Assembly: GCF_014205845.1 (NCBI RefSeq)
Contig: NZ_JACHCR010000032.1
Coordinates: 1-56,714 of the forward strand
Direction of reading: 5' to 3'
Length of the DNA: 56,714 nucleotides
Source of the DNA: Mucilaginibacter cryoferens
GTDB taxonomy: Bacteria > Bacteroidota > Bacteroidia > Sphingobacteriales > Sphingobacteriaceae
The position numbers and the translations under genes are program-made. Under the pieces are notes generated by a model. It was not told the DNA's origin and made no database searches. It was given only the letters and a program-made list of their open reading frames with translations. Positions 17,412 to 27,118 of the stretch are shown here, in pieces (positions within the stretch are counted from its first letter, which is position 1; every line of letters starts with the position of its first letter).

Positions 17412-17801
17412 ATGATATGCTTACGATGTAACGCTGAAAACAGCGAAGAGGCCAAATTCTGCAAGAATTGCGGCATGGATATGTCCTATACACCTCCGGC
17501 AAAAAAGGATTCCTTAAAACAGAGTGTACTTTTTTTGCTCATAGTTTTGGGGTTTCACTATGTAATGTTTATCATGTGGGAAGCCATAAATTTTTATGTA
17601 CGGAAACTAACTGCGAGTGGCGGCAACAGCACCGAAGTGGTGACTATTTACAAGGTAGCTAATTGGTTTGGCACCGGATCTACAGTAATATTGATGCTGA
17701 TATTAGCCATAATTTCGAAAAACAACGCAGTGAGGATATCGCTGATTATTTTTATACTGATAAGGATAGCGCTGAATTTCTCCTATCTTTTGACATCATA
17801 A
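17412..17801 (+). CDS. Zinc-ribbon membrane protein, unknown function
   Basis: 129 residues. One zinc ribbon (CLRCNAENSEEAKFCKNCG, residues 3-21) is followed by about three membrane helices (VLFLLIVLGFHYVMFIMW, WFGTGSTVILMLILAII, ISLIIFILIRIALNF). It follows the RDD protein gene with a 6-base gap and shares its ribbon type. The stop is at 17799-17801. Confidence 0.8.
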   Translation: MICLRCNAENSEEAKFCKNCGMDMSYTPPAKKDSLKQSVLFLLIVLGFHYVMFIMWEAINFYVRKLTASGGNSTEVVTIYKVANWFGTGSTVILMLILAIISKNNAVRISLIIFILIRIALNFSYLLTS

Positions 17802-17881
17802 AAAATAACCAGTTAAAAAACTTGAAGGGGCTTAACATGATTAAACTGCACTCCCCGGAGTAATAACTTCATCTGTTAAAC

Positions 17882-17926
17882 AAAAATGGGGCTGCTCATA
17901 ATTAATGAACAGTCCCATTTTTTTAA
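17882..17926. terminator. Bidirectional terminator between the zinc-ribbon operon and sucB
   Basis: Arms AAAAATGGGGCTGCTCAT and ATGAACAGTCCCATTTTT pair with two mismatches around a short AT loop. A T-run follows on one strand and an A-run precedes, so it can serve both convergent units. Confidence 0.85.
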
Positions 17927-17938
17927 TAAACTTATCCG

Positions 17939-19510
17939 TTATACCCCTAATAATAACCTTGCAGGGTCTTCTAACAGTTGTTTCACCCGCACCAGGAAGC
18001 TTACAGATTCGCGGCCGTCAATGATACGGTGATCGTATGACAGGGCCAGGTACATCATAGGGCGGATAACTACTTGTCCGTTTACGGCAACAGGGCGCTC
18101 AATGATGTTGTGCATACCTAATATGGCCGATTGCGGCGAGTTTAATATCGGGGTCGACATCATCGATCCAAATACACCGCCGTTGGTGATGGTGAAAGTA
18201 CCACCGGTCATTTCGGGAATGGTTAGTTTGTTTTCGCGGGCTTTGCCGGCTAAAACAACAATGGCTTTTTCAATTTCGGCCAAACTCAGGCTATCTGCAT
18301 TCCGAATAACCGGAACCACCAAACCTTTAGGAGCCGATACCGCGATAGAAACATCAGCATAATTGCTGTAAACAATTTCTTCACCTTCTATACGGGCGTT
18401 AACTGCAGGCCAGTCTTTCAAAGCCTCGGTAACCGCTTTAGTAAAAAACGACATAAAGCCTAAGCCTACGCCATGTTTTTCTTTAAATTTATCTTTGTAT
18501 TTACCGCGTAACTCCATGATAGGCTGCATATCTACTTCGTTAAAAGTAGTTAGCATGGCTGTTTCATTTTTAACGGCTACCAAACGCTTGGCAACAGTTT
18601 TACGCAACGAGGTCATTTTCTCGCGTTTTTCACTACGTTCGCCAGCAGCAACCGGAGCCGAAGCAACCGCCTTAGGGCTTTCAGCTACAGGCTTAGGGCT
18701 TGCTGCCTGCGCGCCAAGGGCATCGCCTTTAGTAATACGGCCATCAACACCTGTACCATTCACCCCTTTCGGATCAACACCTTTTTCGGCTAATATTTTT
18801 GCAGCAGCCGGCGATGGTGTGCCAGAGGCATAAGTTACACCGCCAGAAACGTTACCACCACCCCGTGGAGATTCGTCTGTTGCACTAACAACAGCAGGGG
18901 TAACCGGGATTGATGCAGCTTTACCAGCGCCCGCACCTTCAATGGTACAAACAACCGCGCCAATTGGCAATACGTCGCCTTCTTGGGCTATGGTTTTTAA
19001 TGTGCCGGCTTTTTCGGCAGTTAATTCAAAAGTTGCTTTGTCAGATTCCAGCTCGGCAATGGCTTCGTCCATTTCAACGGCATCGCCATCTTTCTTTATC
19101 CAGCGCGATAAAGTAACCTCGGTGATAGATTCACCTACTGTTGGTACTTTAATTTCTAAAGATCCACCACCAGAAGCAGGCGCGGGAGTAATAGCAACAG
19201 GAGCAGCAACAACCGGAGCGGGTGCAGCAGCGTTGGCTACAACCTCGGGCTGTGCAGCCGGTGTAGCAGCGCCGGCACCTTCTTCAATATTGGCAACCAG
19301 GGCGCCAATAGCTAAAGTATCGCCTTCTTTGGCAACAGTATGTAAAGTACCCGCTTTTTCGGCAGTAAGTTCAAAAGTGGCTTTGTCCGATTCTAACTCG
19401 GCAATAACCTCATCCATTTCCACGTGATCGCCATCTTTTTTGATCCAGCTTGATAGGGTTACTTCTGTTATTGATTCACCTACTGTAGGTACTTTGATCG
19501 CTAAACTCAT
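17939..19510 (-). CDS. sucB: 2-oxoglutarate dehydrogenase E2 (dihydrolipoyllysine succinyltransferase), two lipoyl domains
   Basis: TCA-cycle enzyme that transfers the succinyl group from lipoate to CoA. Two nearly identical lipoyl domains (about 2-78 and 118-194) carry the lipoylated lysines K43 and K158 in ESDKATFEL. Ala/Pro linkers separate them. A peripheral-subunit-binding domain ([15 protein letters not shown] ... GRITKGDAL) and the catalytic domain with [10 protein letters not shown] near the C-terminus follow. Many bacterial E2o proteins have a single lipoyl domain, so the duplication is notable. The E1 gene lies 128 bp upstream on the same strand. Confidence 0.95.
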   Translation of the reverse strand: MSLAIKVPTVGESITEVTLSSWIKKDGDHVEMDEVIAELESDKATFELTAEKAGTLHTVAKEGDTLAIGALVANIEEGAGAATPAAQPEVVANAAAPAPVVAAPVAITPAPASGGGSLEIKVPTVGESITEVTLSRWIKKDGDAVEMDEAIAELESDKATFELTAEKAGTLKTIAQEGDVLPIGAVVCTIEGAGAGKAASIPVTPAVVSATDESPRGGGNVSGGVTYASGTPSPAAAKILAEKGVDPKGVNGTGVDGRITKGDALGAQAASPKPVAESPKAVASAPVAAGERSEKREKMTSLRKTVAKRLVAVKNETAMLTTFNEVDMQPIMELRGKYKDKFKEKHGVGLGFMSFFTKAVTEALKDWPAVNARIEGEEIVYSNYADVSIAVSAPKGLVVPVIRNADSLSLAEIEKAIVVLAGKARENKLTIPEMTGGTFTITNGGVFGSMMSTPILNSPQSAILGMHNIIERPVAVNGQVVIRPMMYLALSYDHRIIDGRESVSFLVRVKQLLEDPARLLLGV

Positions 19511-19542
19511 ATTATAGTGTTGTAGATTTTAATTGTTTAATA

Positions 19543-19629
19543 GTTGCGGGGTTAAGGTTCGTGTTGCCAGTTGCGAGGTTCCGGTAACCGGACTTTTTAA
19601 CCCGAACCACGACACTCGTAACCCGCAAC
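19543..19629. repeat. Hairpin of GTTGCGGG/CCCGCAAC words between sucA and sucB
   Basis: Arms about 19543-19584 and 19588-19629 pair imperfectly through GTTGCGGG, GGTTAAGGTTCG and CCGG blocks. It resembles the other word-built intergenic hairpins in this window. It could lower read-through from E1 to E2 or shape mRNA processing. Confidence 0.75.
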
Positions 19630-19638
19630 AGAAATTAA

Positions 19639-22464
19639 TCAATCCGCTCCGGCATCAGCCATTTTTTTTGTTGTCTTTTTTATTGATTCTTTTACCACTT
19701 TACCCGCTGGCGCTTCAAATGCTTTTGAAACAATGTACAACTGCTGCGCGGCATGCTGTTTAGCAAAGCCTGTAGCTGTACTGCTGCCTTCGTTACGCGA
19801 TATCACGTTAAGGTTAATAACCGTATCGTTATGGAATTTGCGGCAAATATATGGCCATGCGCCCATATTCTCGGGCTCTTCCTGTACCCATATAAACTCG
19901 GTAGCTTTTTCGTATTTGGCTTTTACCTTTAATATTTGTGTAACCGGGGTTGGGTATAATTGCTCAACACGTACAATTGCAACATCCTTACGTTTGTCAA
20001 CCTGTTGTTTATCAAGCAAATCGTAATATATCTTACCTGTACATAGTAATACACGTTTAACCTTTTTAGGATCAACGTAGCTATCGTCAATCAGCTCGTG
20101 GAATTTACCGTTGGTGAAATCTTCTATTGGCGATACGCATTTAGGGCTGCGTAACAAACTCTTAGGTGTAAATATAATGAGCGGCTTGCGGAAATCGCGG
20201 TGCATCTGCCTCCTTATTATATGGAAGAAGTTTGCAGGCGTAGTGCAATTGGCCACCTGGATATTATCATCGGCACAAAGCTCCATAAAGCGCTCTACAC
20301 GGGCAGATGAATGCTCCGGACCTTGCCCCTCATAACCGTGAGGTAACAGCATTACCAACCCATTACCACGTTGCCATTTGGTTTCGGCACTGGCAATGTA
20401 CTGGTCAACTATAATCTGGGCGCCGTTAAAGAAATCGCCAAACTGGGCTTCCCAAATAGTTAACGCATTAGGGTTTGCCAGGGCGTAACCATACTCGAAA
20501 CCAAGTACACCGTATTCAGATAACAAAGAGTTGTAAATACTGAGTTTCGCATCTGTTTCGATGGTAGCCAATGGTGTGTATTCATCTTCCGATTCGGCCA
20601 GGGTTAATACCGCGTGGCGGTGCGAGAATGTACCGCGTTTTACGTCTTCGCCACTTAACCTTATCGGGTAACCGTCTTTTAATAAAGTACCGTAAGCCAA
20701 AAGTTCGCCCATGGCCCAGTCAAATACCTTGGTTTGGTTAACCATGTTTTTACGGTCTTCAAACAGCTTTTCTATCTTTTTAAAGAACTCTTTATCCTGC
20801 GGCAGGGTGGTAATTTTATTACCAATGCTCAATAGTTCATCTTCGGCAACAGAGGTATCCACTGCTTTAACAAACTCTTTATGGCTTGCCAGGTGTAAAC
20901 CACTCCATGCACCTTCAAACATGGCTATAGTATCGGTAAACCGGTCTTCGGCTTTTGATTCATCCAGCTTTTGCTGTAACTCATCTTTAAATGCCTTTTC
21001 CATTCCCTTTAAAAATGCCTCATCAATGCTTCCTTCGGCAATTAATTTCTGGCTGTAAATCTTTAGCGGGTTTGGATGCGCCTCTATGGCTTTGTATAAC
21101 AATGGCTGGGTAAACTTAGGTTCATCAGCCTCGTTGTGGCCGTAACGGCGGTAGCAAAGGATATCAATAAACACATCCTCGTTAAACACCTGCCTGTACT
21201 CCATAGCCAGGTTAACAACGTAAGACAAAGCCTCAACGTCATCGCCATTTACGTGAAACACCGGCGACAGTACCGTTTTTGCCACATCAGTACAATACGT
21301 ACTTGAACGGGCATCTTTATAGTTGGTGGTAAAACCTATCTGGTTATTAATAACCAGGTGAATGGTGCCGCCTGTGCGGTAGCCATCCAGTTTTTCCATT
21401 TGTAAAACTTCGTAAACAATACCCTGGCCTGCAACAGATGCATCGCCATGGATTAATATAGGGGCTATCTTAGAATGATCGCCGTTGTATTTAAAGTCGA
21501 TTTTTGAACGGGTGATACCTTCTACAACCGGGTCAACCGCCTCTAAGTGCGAAGGGTTGGGGCAAAGGCTTAAGTGTACCTTTTTACCGTTTGATGTGGT
21601 AACATCGGTAGAGAAACCTAAGTGGTATTTAACGTCGCCTCCAAAAGGAGATTCCGAGTCGAAGTTTTTGCCTTCAAATTCAGAGAACACCTCTTTGTAG
21701 GTTTTCTCCATAATGTTGGTGAGCACGTTTAAACGACCACGGTGAGCCATCCCGATGATGAACTCTTCGATACCCAGATCCGCACCCGTTTTAATAACCG
21801 AATCCAGTGATGGGATAAGCGCTTCGGCTCCTTCTAACGAAAAGCGTTTTTGACCCAAAAATTTGGTGCCCAAAAAGTTTTCGAAGGTAACAGCCTCGTT
21901 AAGCTTGTTCAGCATCAGCTTTTTCTCATCCAGTGTGAAAGAGGGCATGTTACGATGCTTCTCCATCCTGTCTTCAAACCATTTGATCTTGATAGGATTG
22001 CGGATGTACCGGTACTCGGCACCTATGGCACGGCAATAAGTATCTTCCAGCAACTGGCGAATATCGCTCAGTTTGGCAGCACCCAAACCAACTTCAACAC
22101 CGGAGTTAAAAACGGTATCCAGGTCGGCCTCGCTTAGTCCAAATGTATCCAGCTCTTTACCTGGGTAGTAGTGGCGACGCTCGCGCACCGGATTGGTTTT
22201 GGCAAATAGGTGCCCGCGCGAGCGGTACCCATCTATCATATTAAGTACTTTGATCTCCTTTAAGAAGTGATCGTACGTTTTATCATCTACGCCAGGTGCC
22301 GCTGTCGCGGCTGTGCCTGTAGCGTTTGTATTTATGTTAAACTCAAACCCCTCGAAAAACTTCTGCCAGCCATAATCTACCGATTCGGGGTCCTGTTTGT
22401 AAGCTTCGTATAAGGAATTGATGTAGTCTGCGTTGCCGCTATTGATATAATTTAGACGATCCAT
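19639..22464 (-). CDS. sucA: 2-oxoglutarate dehydrogenase E1 component
   Basis: Thiamine-diphosphate decarboxylase of 2-oxoglutarate. The N-terminus from the chosen ATG (MDRLNYINSGNADYINSLYE ... GWQKFFEGF) is the usual E1o opening. Core motifs: GMAHRGRLNVLTN, LSLCPNPSHLEAVDPVVEG, HGDASVAGQGIVYE, NNQIGFTT and the late PHGYEGQGPEHSSARVERF and SLLRSP. The frame extends 9 codons further upstream (22491), but that would overlap the promoter box. 941 residues is normal. E3 is not in the window. Confidence 0.96.
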   Translation of the reverse strand: MDRLNYINSGNADYINSLYEAYKQDPESVDYGWQKFFEGFEFNINTNATGTAATAAPGVDDKTYDHFLKEIKVLNMIDGYRSRGHLFAKTNPVRERRHYYPGKELDTFGLSEADLDTVFNSGVEVGLGAAKLSDIRQLLEDTYCRAIGAEYRYIRNPIKIKWFEDRMEKHRNMPSFTLDEKKLMLNKLNEAVTFENFLGTKFLGQKRFSLEGAEALIPSLDSVIKTGADLGIEEFIIGMAHRGRLNVLTNIMEKTYKEVFSEFEGKNFDSESPFGGDVKYHLGFSTDVTTSNGKKVHLSLCPNPSHLEAVDPVVEGITRSKIDFKYNGDHSKIAPILIHGDASVAGQGIVYEVLQMEKLDGYRTGGTIHLVINNQIGFTTNYKDARSSTYCTDVAKTVLSPVFHVNGDDVEALSYVVNLAMEYRQVFNEDVFIDILCYRRYGHNEADEPKFTQPLLYKAIEAHPNPLKIYSQKLIAEGSIDEAFLKGMEKAFKDELQQKLDESKAEDRFTDTIAMFEGAWSGLHLASHKEFVKAVDTSVAEDELLSIGNKITTLPQDKEFFKKIEKLFEDRKNMVNQTKVFDWAMGELLAYGTLLKDGYPIRLSGEDVKRGTFSHRHAVLTLAESEDEYTPLATIETDAKLSIYNSLLSEYGVLGFEYGYALANPNALTIWEAQFGDFFNGAQIIVDQYIASAETKWQRGNGLVMLLPHGYEGQGPEHSSARVERFMELCADDNIQVANCTTPANFFHIIRRQMHRDFRKPLIIFTPKSLLRSPKCVSPIEDFTNGKFHELIDDSYVDPKKVKRVLLCTGKIYYDLLDKQQVDKRKDVAIVRVEQLYPTPVTQILKVKAKYEKATEFIWVQEEPENMGAWPYICRKFHNDTVINLNVISRNEGSSTATGFAKQHAAQQLYIVSKAFEAPAGKVVKESIKKTTKKMADAGAD

Positions 22465-22488
22465 GTGAAAATGATCTTTAAAACAGTG

Positions 22489-22496
22489 CAAAAGTA
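22489..22496 (-). promoter_or_regulatory. -7 promoter box of sucA
   Basis: TACTTTTG on the minus strand matches TAnnTTTG, 24 bases upstream of the ATG at 22464. No clear -33 TTG is seen. It supports the internal start codon. Confidence 0.55.
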
Positions 22497-22726
22497 AGCA
22501 TATACGGTTATATACTTCATAATTAATTGTAAAGAAATTTAGTTAAAAATGATGCAGATTTTATGATGATGGGCGGTTTGGAGGATAAAATATGGTAGGT
22601 TATTCTAAAAAGGGGTTTCGGGAGCGCAATCCATCTGTCATCAAATAACCTGATAACGGGCGATGCTGGATCTTGTTAAACAAACTCATTGACGATTTAT
22701 CCTGGCCCTGAAAAAACAATCACCGA

Positions 22727-22757
22727 TTGACAAATGCTATTAAATATGGTATATTTG
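22727..22757 (+). promoter_or_regulatory. Bacteroidetes-type promoter of the PIN toxin-antitoxin operon
   Basis: A -33 TTG (22727-22729) and a -7 TATATTTG (22750-22757) are separated by exactly 20 bases. The ATG lies 20 bases beyond the -7 box. This is one of the two best promoter matches in the window. Confidence 0.75.
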
Positions 22758-22777
22758 ACTAAGAGCGGAACATAGCC

Positions 22778-22981
22778 ATGACTATAGAACAAACGGACCA
22801 AGGTATACTGATTAAAACAACTGCACCGGTAAATATGAAAGCCGTGCAAAAAATCATCGATTATTTTTCTGTGATGGAAATTGTTTCCCGCAATCAAGGT
22901 ACCGAAGAACAAGCTGGAGAACTATCAAACGAAGTGGATAAAAAATGGTGGCAGGAAAATAAACATCGGTTCCTTAAATGA
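22778..22981 (+). CDS. Putative antitoxin of a PIN-domain toxin-antitoxin pair
   Basis: A 67-residue acidic/basic protein (MTIEQTDQGILIKTTAPVNM ... EEQAGELSNEVDKKWWQENK) with no recognised DNA-binding motif. The inference rests on size, an immediate upstream promoter, and a 4-base ATGA overlap with a PIN-domain gene, the usual antitoxin-toxin arrangement. The C-terminal Trp-rich stretch may be the toxin-binding tail. Alternative: a small orphan regulator. Confidence 0.6.
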   Translation: MTIEQTDQGILIKTTAPVNMKAVQKIIDYFSVMEIVSRNQGTEEQAGELSNEVDKKWWQENKHRFLK

Positions 22982-23421
22982 TAGTGGTTGCTGATACCAA
23001 TATCCTTTTTAGCGCTTGCCTTACTCCCGACAATCGTATTTTTGAGATATTATTTAGCACATCCCCTAAATTGCAGCTAATCAGCAGTTACTATGCTATT
23101 GAAGAACTACGCCAACACAAAGCCAAACTCATTCGATTATCAAAGCACAGTGAACAGGAAATTGAAATATTACTAATGGCTGTACTAAAGCAAATAGATT
23201 TTTTTGGTGAAGATATTATTGAGAAAAAATATTGGATTGAGGCGGATAATTTAACAAAGGGAGTTGATAGCAAAGATATAAGTTTTGTTGCGCTTGCATT
23301 AAAAACTAACGCTATGTTGTGGACAGGTGATAAAAAGCTGGTCAATCACTTAAAAACTTTAAACTTCGAAAACATAATAAACACCTCCGAATTATACGCT
23401 CTATTAAGCATTGACAATTAA
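22978..23421 (+). CDS. PIN-domain protein, VapC-like toxin
   Basis: 147 residues. The PIN fold opens with MIVVADTNILFSA (D6 metal-binding). An acidic residue follows in IEELRQHK, and the late motif DSKDISFVALALKTNAMLWTGDKKL supplies the remaining acidic residues. PIN toxins cut RNA, often tRNA, with Mg2+. It overlaps the antitoxin candidate by 4 bases. The gene is more AT-rich than the housekeeping genes on either side, consistent with transfer. It converges on the cryptochrome gene. Confidence 0.85.
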   Translation: MIVVADTNILFSACLTPDNRIFEILFSTSPKLQLISSYYAIEELRQHKAKLIRLSKHSEQEIEILLMAVLKQIDFFGEDIIEKKYWIEADNLTKGVDSKDISFVALALKTNAMLWTGDKKLVNHLKTLNFENIINTSELYALLSIDN

Positions 23422-23468
23422 GATCATCAGCTAATTTTGCAACAGTTGCTTGCAAAATCTTATTTTAC

Positions 23469-24767
23469 CTACACCCCTACCAAATCCCCGGCCTCGTCTT
23501 TGGGCGAAGCTTCCCAGGTGTTTACAAAATCACTTTTGGTTTCCAACTCTTTTTGTGGGATGGTGGCTATTGTATATTTACTTTCTTTGGCATCGTTTAC
23601 GCCGGCTATAAATGCCCAGTTGCCCCAGTTGCTGGCCGGCGAGTAATCTATCAGTTTTTCTTCAAAGTAAACGGCACCTTTAGTCCAATCGCCTTTGAGA
23701 TCGTGCACCAGGTAAGTGGACACAATCTGGCGGCATTGGTTGCAGATATAGCCGGTGGCATTTAACTCATGCATACAGGCGTCAACAAACGACACACCAG
23801 TTTTCCCGGCAGCCCATTTATCAAAATCGGCGTTATCGGCAGCAGGCATTTCTTCCTGGCTGTTTTTTGCTTTTATAAATTTTTGCCCATGCTTTTTAAA
23901 CATAAACCTAAAATAGTCGCGCCATAGCAGCTCCAGTTTCAGCATACCACTCTGGGTATTGTTATGTTTAAATATTTCCCAGTACACCTGCCTTGGCGAA
24001 ATACAGCCAACAGATAACCAGGGCGATAATTTGGAAGTATTATTAAGGATGCCGTTTTTGGCTTTACCTTTTACGGCCACATCGGATTTTGCGAAATAAG
24101 CATGTAACTGTACCAGGGCGGCTGTTTCTCCACCCTGAAAATAGTTGGTTGCCCGCACATCGTCAACCGGCTCATTGATGCCTAACTGCTGTAAGGTTGG
24201 CAATTCGCCGGCATCTGCAATTTCGGGAATATCAATATGTTCGGGAGTGGGCACGCATGGGCGCACATTGCTATCGCGCTCCACCTTTTTTTTAAATACC
24301 GCGAAGCTATCCGGGATATCTTTTATAGGGAAGGGAAGATCTTCTTTATGGTAAAGTGTGTGGCCAATAAAATGCTTGAGGTTTAATCTCATCTTCCATA
24401 AAGCAGCCTCCACTTTTTCGGAGATCTCTGTTTCTTCGTGGGCCACTTCACGATGATGGTACACCTCGTTTACCTGGTATTGCTCGGCAAGCTGTGGTAT
24501 AACTTCGGCAGGATTACCGGTGCGTATAATTAATTCGGCACCATACCCTTGCAGGTTCTTACGCAGATCTGCAACGGCCTCCAACAGGAAACGAGCCCTG
24601 AAGCTACCCGTTTTTGAAGCACCCGATTCTGTTTGCTGAAAATAATACGGATCGAAACAATATACCGGCAGCACTTTATCGGCCTTGCGCACGGCTTCTA
24701 ACAATATCTCGTTATCATGTATCCGCAAGTCATTTCTAAACCAAACCAGTATCGTTCTATCGCTCAT
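23469..24767 (-). CDS. Cryptochrome DASH (photolyase family)
   Basis: Flavoprotein of the photolyase/cryptochrome family; DASH members repair dimers in single-stranded DNA or act as photoreceptors. DASH-type features: FDPYYFQQTESGASKTGSFRARFLLEAV early on and GHTLYHKEDLPFPIKDIPDSFAVFKKKVE before the FAD domain. The FAD domain has KLSPWLSVGCISPRQVY, WRDYFRF, and ELNATGYICNQCRQIVSTYLVHDL with DYSPASNWGNW. 432 residues. Distinct from the CPD photolyase at 1104-2417. Confidence 0.92.
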   Translation of the reverse strand: MSDRTILVWFRNDLRIHDNEILLEAVRKADKVLPVYCFDPYYFQQTESGASKTGSFRARFLLEAVADLRKNLQGYGAELIIRTGNPAEVIPQLAEQYQVNEVYHHREVAHEETEISEKVEAALWKMRLNLKHFIGHTLYHKEDLPFPIKDIPDSFAVFKKKVERDSNVRPCVPTPEHIDIPEIADAGELPTLQQLGINEPVDDVRATNYFQGGETAALVQLHAYFAKSDVAVKGKAKNGILNNTSKLSPWLSVGCISPRQVYWEIFKHNNTQSGMLKLELLWRDYFRFMFKKHGQKFIKAKNSQEEMPAADNADFDKWAAGKTGVSFVDACMHELNATGYICNQCRQIVSTYLVHDLKGDWTKGAVYFEEKLIDYSPASNWGNWAFIAGVNDAKESKYTIATIPQKELETKSDFVNTWEASPKDEAGDLVGV

Positions 24768-25023
24768 AGTTAAACAGGGAGTTAACTGTATTAATGCAGA
24801 TCACAAATTTGCAACTTATTTGCATCTTCTGCACATTTAGCTGCAATATTTGACATCTTCACAACATTTTTCCTCTTTTTTATGCCAGCCAGACGGCTTT
24901 TGGCAAAAGAAACAAACTTTATGGGGCAACTTTTTTGCAGACATAAAAAGCCTAAAGATAAAGCATAAGTGTCAGAAAAACACAATGGCAACGGTTAAAC
25001 ACCAAAAATGTGACATAAAACCC

Positions 25024-25833
25024 TTACCTATCCGTCTTTACTTTGGCCTTGATGATGGAATCTTTTTGCGCATTGTTAAGCTTATAATTAAACTGAAACA
25101 AGGCTCCCTCAAAATCGCCATAGGATGGGTTTGGGATCACGATGTACCTACTGCCAAATTCTTTTTCCAGTTTTTGGGTAACAGCAACACGACTTTCCTC
25201 AGATGGATGATTATCATACAGCATATCAAAATCGGGCAGGTTATCGCCACAAAGCAGCAGGATGTTGTGCGTTTTTAATACGTTTAACCTGCGGGCTTCT
25301 TTGCTTGATGTAGTTGTTTTTAATTGCAGGTGCTCATCATCGGCATTGGGCAAACCATACAGCTGCAGGTTTTTGAGGGTTGATGCCCGCTCGTTTTCGT
25401 TGCGGTTGGTGATGTAAAATATGGTGATCCCTTTTGATGCAGCATATTTAAAAAACTCCGGAGCGCCGGGTACGGTATCGGCCACGGCCTTATCTGTCCA
25501 CTCTTTCCAGGTGGCGTCGGTATAATCCTGGTTATGCAGGGCGCGTTTGGCATCGTAGGGGCTGTTATCTAACAAAGTCTCATCAATATCGGTAACAATA
25601 GCCAGTGGCTTATTTCCCGGATTCTTCACACCCTCATCAACCCTAAGTTTAGCAATATTATAAGCCTGAAAGCATAAAGCCTTATACTCTGCCGCCCTTT
25701 GTTGCCAAATAGACGCCCAAACCTTACCGTTGTTGGTGATTGATGCAGCATTGCTATCTGCAACTTTTTTTGTAGACGAGCAGGCTGATAGGAGTAAAAA
25801 TACAGGTAATAAATAACGATAACTTTTTTTCAT
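25024..25833 (-). CDS. 5'-nucleotidase, lipoprotein e(P4) family (HAD acid phosphatase)
   Basis: A periplasmic, membrane-anchored acid phosphatase. From the ATG at 25833 the signal is MKKSYRYLLPVFLLLSAC with the lipobox LSAC. HAD motif I is IVTDIDETLLDN (D82, D84). Motif II is IFYITNRNENER, and LLLCGDNLPDFD forms the late acidic motif. Members such as H. influenzae e(P4) release phosphate from nucleotides, including nicotinamide mononucleotide. The longer frame to 25857 is rejected because a promoter box covers it. Confidence 0.93.
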   Translation of the reverse strand: MKKSYRYLLPVFLLLSACSSTKKVADSNAASITNNGKVWASIWQQRAAEYKALCFQAYNIAKLRVDEGVKNPGNKPLAIVTDIDETLLDNSPYDAKRALHNQDYTDATWKEWTDKAVADTVPGAPEFFKYAASKGITIFYITNRNENERASTLKNLQLYGLPNADDEHLQLKTTTSSKEARRLNVLKTHNILLLCGDNLPDFDMLYDNHPSEESRVAVTQKLEKEFGSRYIVIPNPSYGDFEGALFQFNYKLNNAQKDSIIKAKVKTDR

Positions 25834-25854
25834 TTTGGATGATGATGTATTATG

Positions 25855-25862
25855 CAAAGATA
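25855..25862 (-). promoter_or_regulatory. -7 promoter box of the e(P4)-type phosphatase gene
   Basis: TATCTTTG on the minus strand matches TAnnTTTG, 21 bases upstream of the ATG at 25833. No matching -33 TTG is seen. Confidence 0.5.
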
Positions 25863-25964
25863 AAAGCTTTAAGCTAACACCATATTATGCCGGATTTATT
25901 TCGGGATAGTAAAGACTTCCGAGGTTTTTAAAACTTCGGAAGTCTCGTGAATGCCTAAATCCAA

Positions 25965-26080
25965 AAGTCAAGTAATGTCGTGTCATCGATAAATTGACGC
26001 TTAGTCTTTAGCCCAAAGTCATAAGTTCTTAAGTATAGAAAAGAGAAAAAGCTGACTTGTGACTTAACAGCAGTCTCCCC
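25965..26080. repeat. AAGTCA-word repeat downstream of the aldo/keto reductase gene
   Basis: Several AGTCAAGT, AGTCATAAGT and GACTTGTGACTTAA words in both senses form a loose hairpin. It is of the same kind as the other word-built hairpins but more degraded. Confidence 0.45.
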
Positions 26081-26085
26081 AAAAA

Positions 26086-27105
26086 CTATCTCTTTTCTAC
26101 CTTATTATAAAATCCGCCGAAGCTGTTGTTCTTTACGGCTTCCTCATTAAAAAAGTCGCCGGGAAAGCCGAGTTCTATCGCGCTGGCATCGCTCAGGCGT
26201 TTCATCTGTTCGGTGCTTAAAACAACATCCGCGGCTTTAAGGTTATCTGTCAATTGATCTACTTTGGTGGCGCCCACAATAGGGATACACGAGAAGTATT
26301 GCTGGCGGGTCCAGTTAAGGGCTACATGGCTTTCAGATACGCCTAATTCGGCAGCAACTTCCATTACCACTTTGGTAATTTTTTCGGCCCTGGCATTCAG
26401 CCGGTTGCTTTCGGGTTTTATCCGGCCTTTATCGCCTTTTAAATATTTGCCGGTTAGCGCCCCACCCGCAAGCGGCGCCCATGGTGTAACCGTCATCCCA
26501 AAGTGTTTTGCCATGGGTATCAGCTCCCGCTCGGCGGTGCGAGCCAACAGGCTGTACTCTACCTGTAAGGCTATAAACTGGCTCCAACCCATCAGCTCGG
26601 CCAGGGTATTGCCTTTGGCTACCACCCAGGCGGGGGTATCGCTTATGGCAGCGTAAGTTATTTTACCTTGTTTTATCAGATCGTCCATAGCGCGCAGCAC
26701 TTCATCAACCGGGGTAATATTATCCCAGATGTGCAGGTATAAAACATCAATAAAATCAGTTTTCAGTCGCTTTAAACTTTCCTCCACGCTGCGCATCATG
26801 TTTTTGCGGCTATTGCCAGACGCGTTGGGGTTGGTAATATTATCCTTTAAAGTATACTTAGTGGCCAGCACAAAATAATCCCTATCGTGATTGCTCACAT
26901 AATCGCCTATTATTTTTTCGCTGGTACCCAGCTTATATATATTGGCGGTATCTAAAAAATTGCCGCCCGCATTGGCATAGGTATCCATAATGGCAAAACT
27001 GGTTGCCGCATCGGCACCCCAACCTGCCTCGGTACCAAAACCCATAGTGCCCAGGCACAACTCCGAAACTTTAAGGCCAGATCGGCCGAGTAATTTGTAA
27101 TTCAT
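26086..27105 (-). CDS. Aldo/keto reductase
   Basis: NADPH-dependent reductase with a TIM-barrel fold. The N-terminus is MNYKLLGRSGLKVSELCLGTMGFG. Catalytic residues are visible as Asp/Tyr in FLDTANIYKLGTSEKIIG, Lys in LATKYTLK and His in LYLHIWDNITPVDE. The C-terminal cofactor loop is IPIVGATKVDQLTDNL. 339 residues. It resembles the YajO/PhnO-like group acting on broad carbonyl substrates; the physiological substrate cannot be read from sequence. Confidence 0.93.
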   Translation of the reverse strand: MNYKLLGRSGLKVSELCLGTMGFGTEAGWGADAATSFAIMDTYANAGGNFLDTANIYKLGTSEKIIGDYVSNHDRDYFVLATKYTLKDNITNPNASGNSRKNMMRSVEESLKRLKTDFIDVLYLHIWDNITPVDEVLRAMDDLIKQGKITYAAISDTPAWVVAKGNTLAELMGWSQFIALQVEYSLLARTAERELIPMAKHFGMTVTPWAPLAGGALTGKYLKGDKGRIKPESNRLNARAEKITKVVMEVAAELGVSESHVALNWTRQQYFSCIPIVGATKVDQLTDNLKAADVVLSTEQMKRLSDASAIELGFPGDFFNEEAVKNNSFGGFYNKVEKR

Positions 27106-27118
27106 ATAAGCCCCCTCT

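Noticed and set aside
18942..19427. 161-residue plus-strand open frame opposite sucB
   Set aside because: Low-complexity Ala/Ser peptide created by the lipoyl and Ala/Pro linker codons read antisense.
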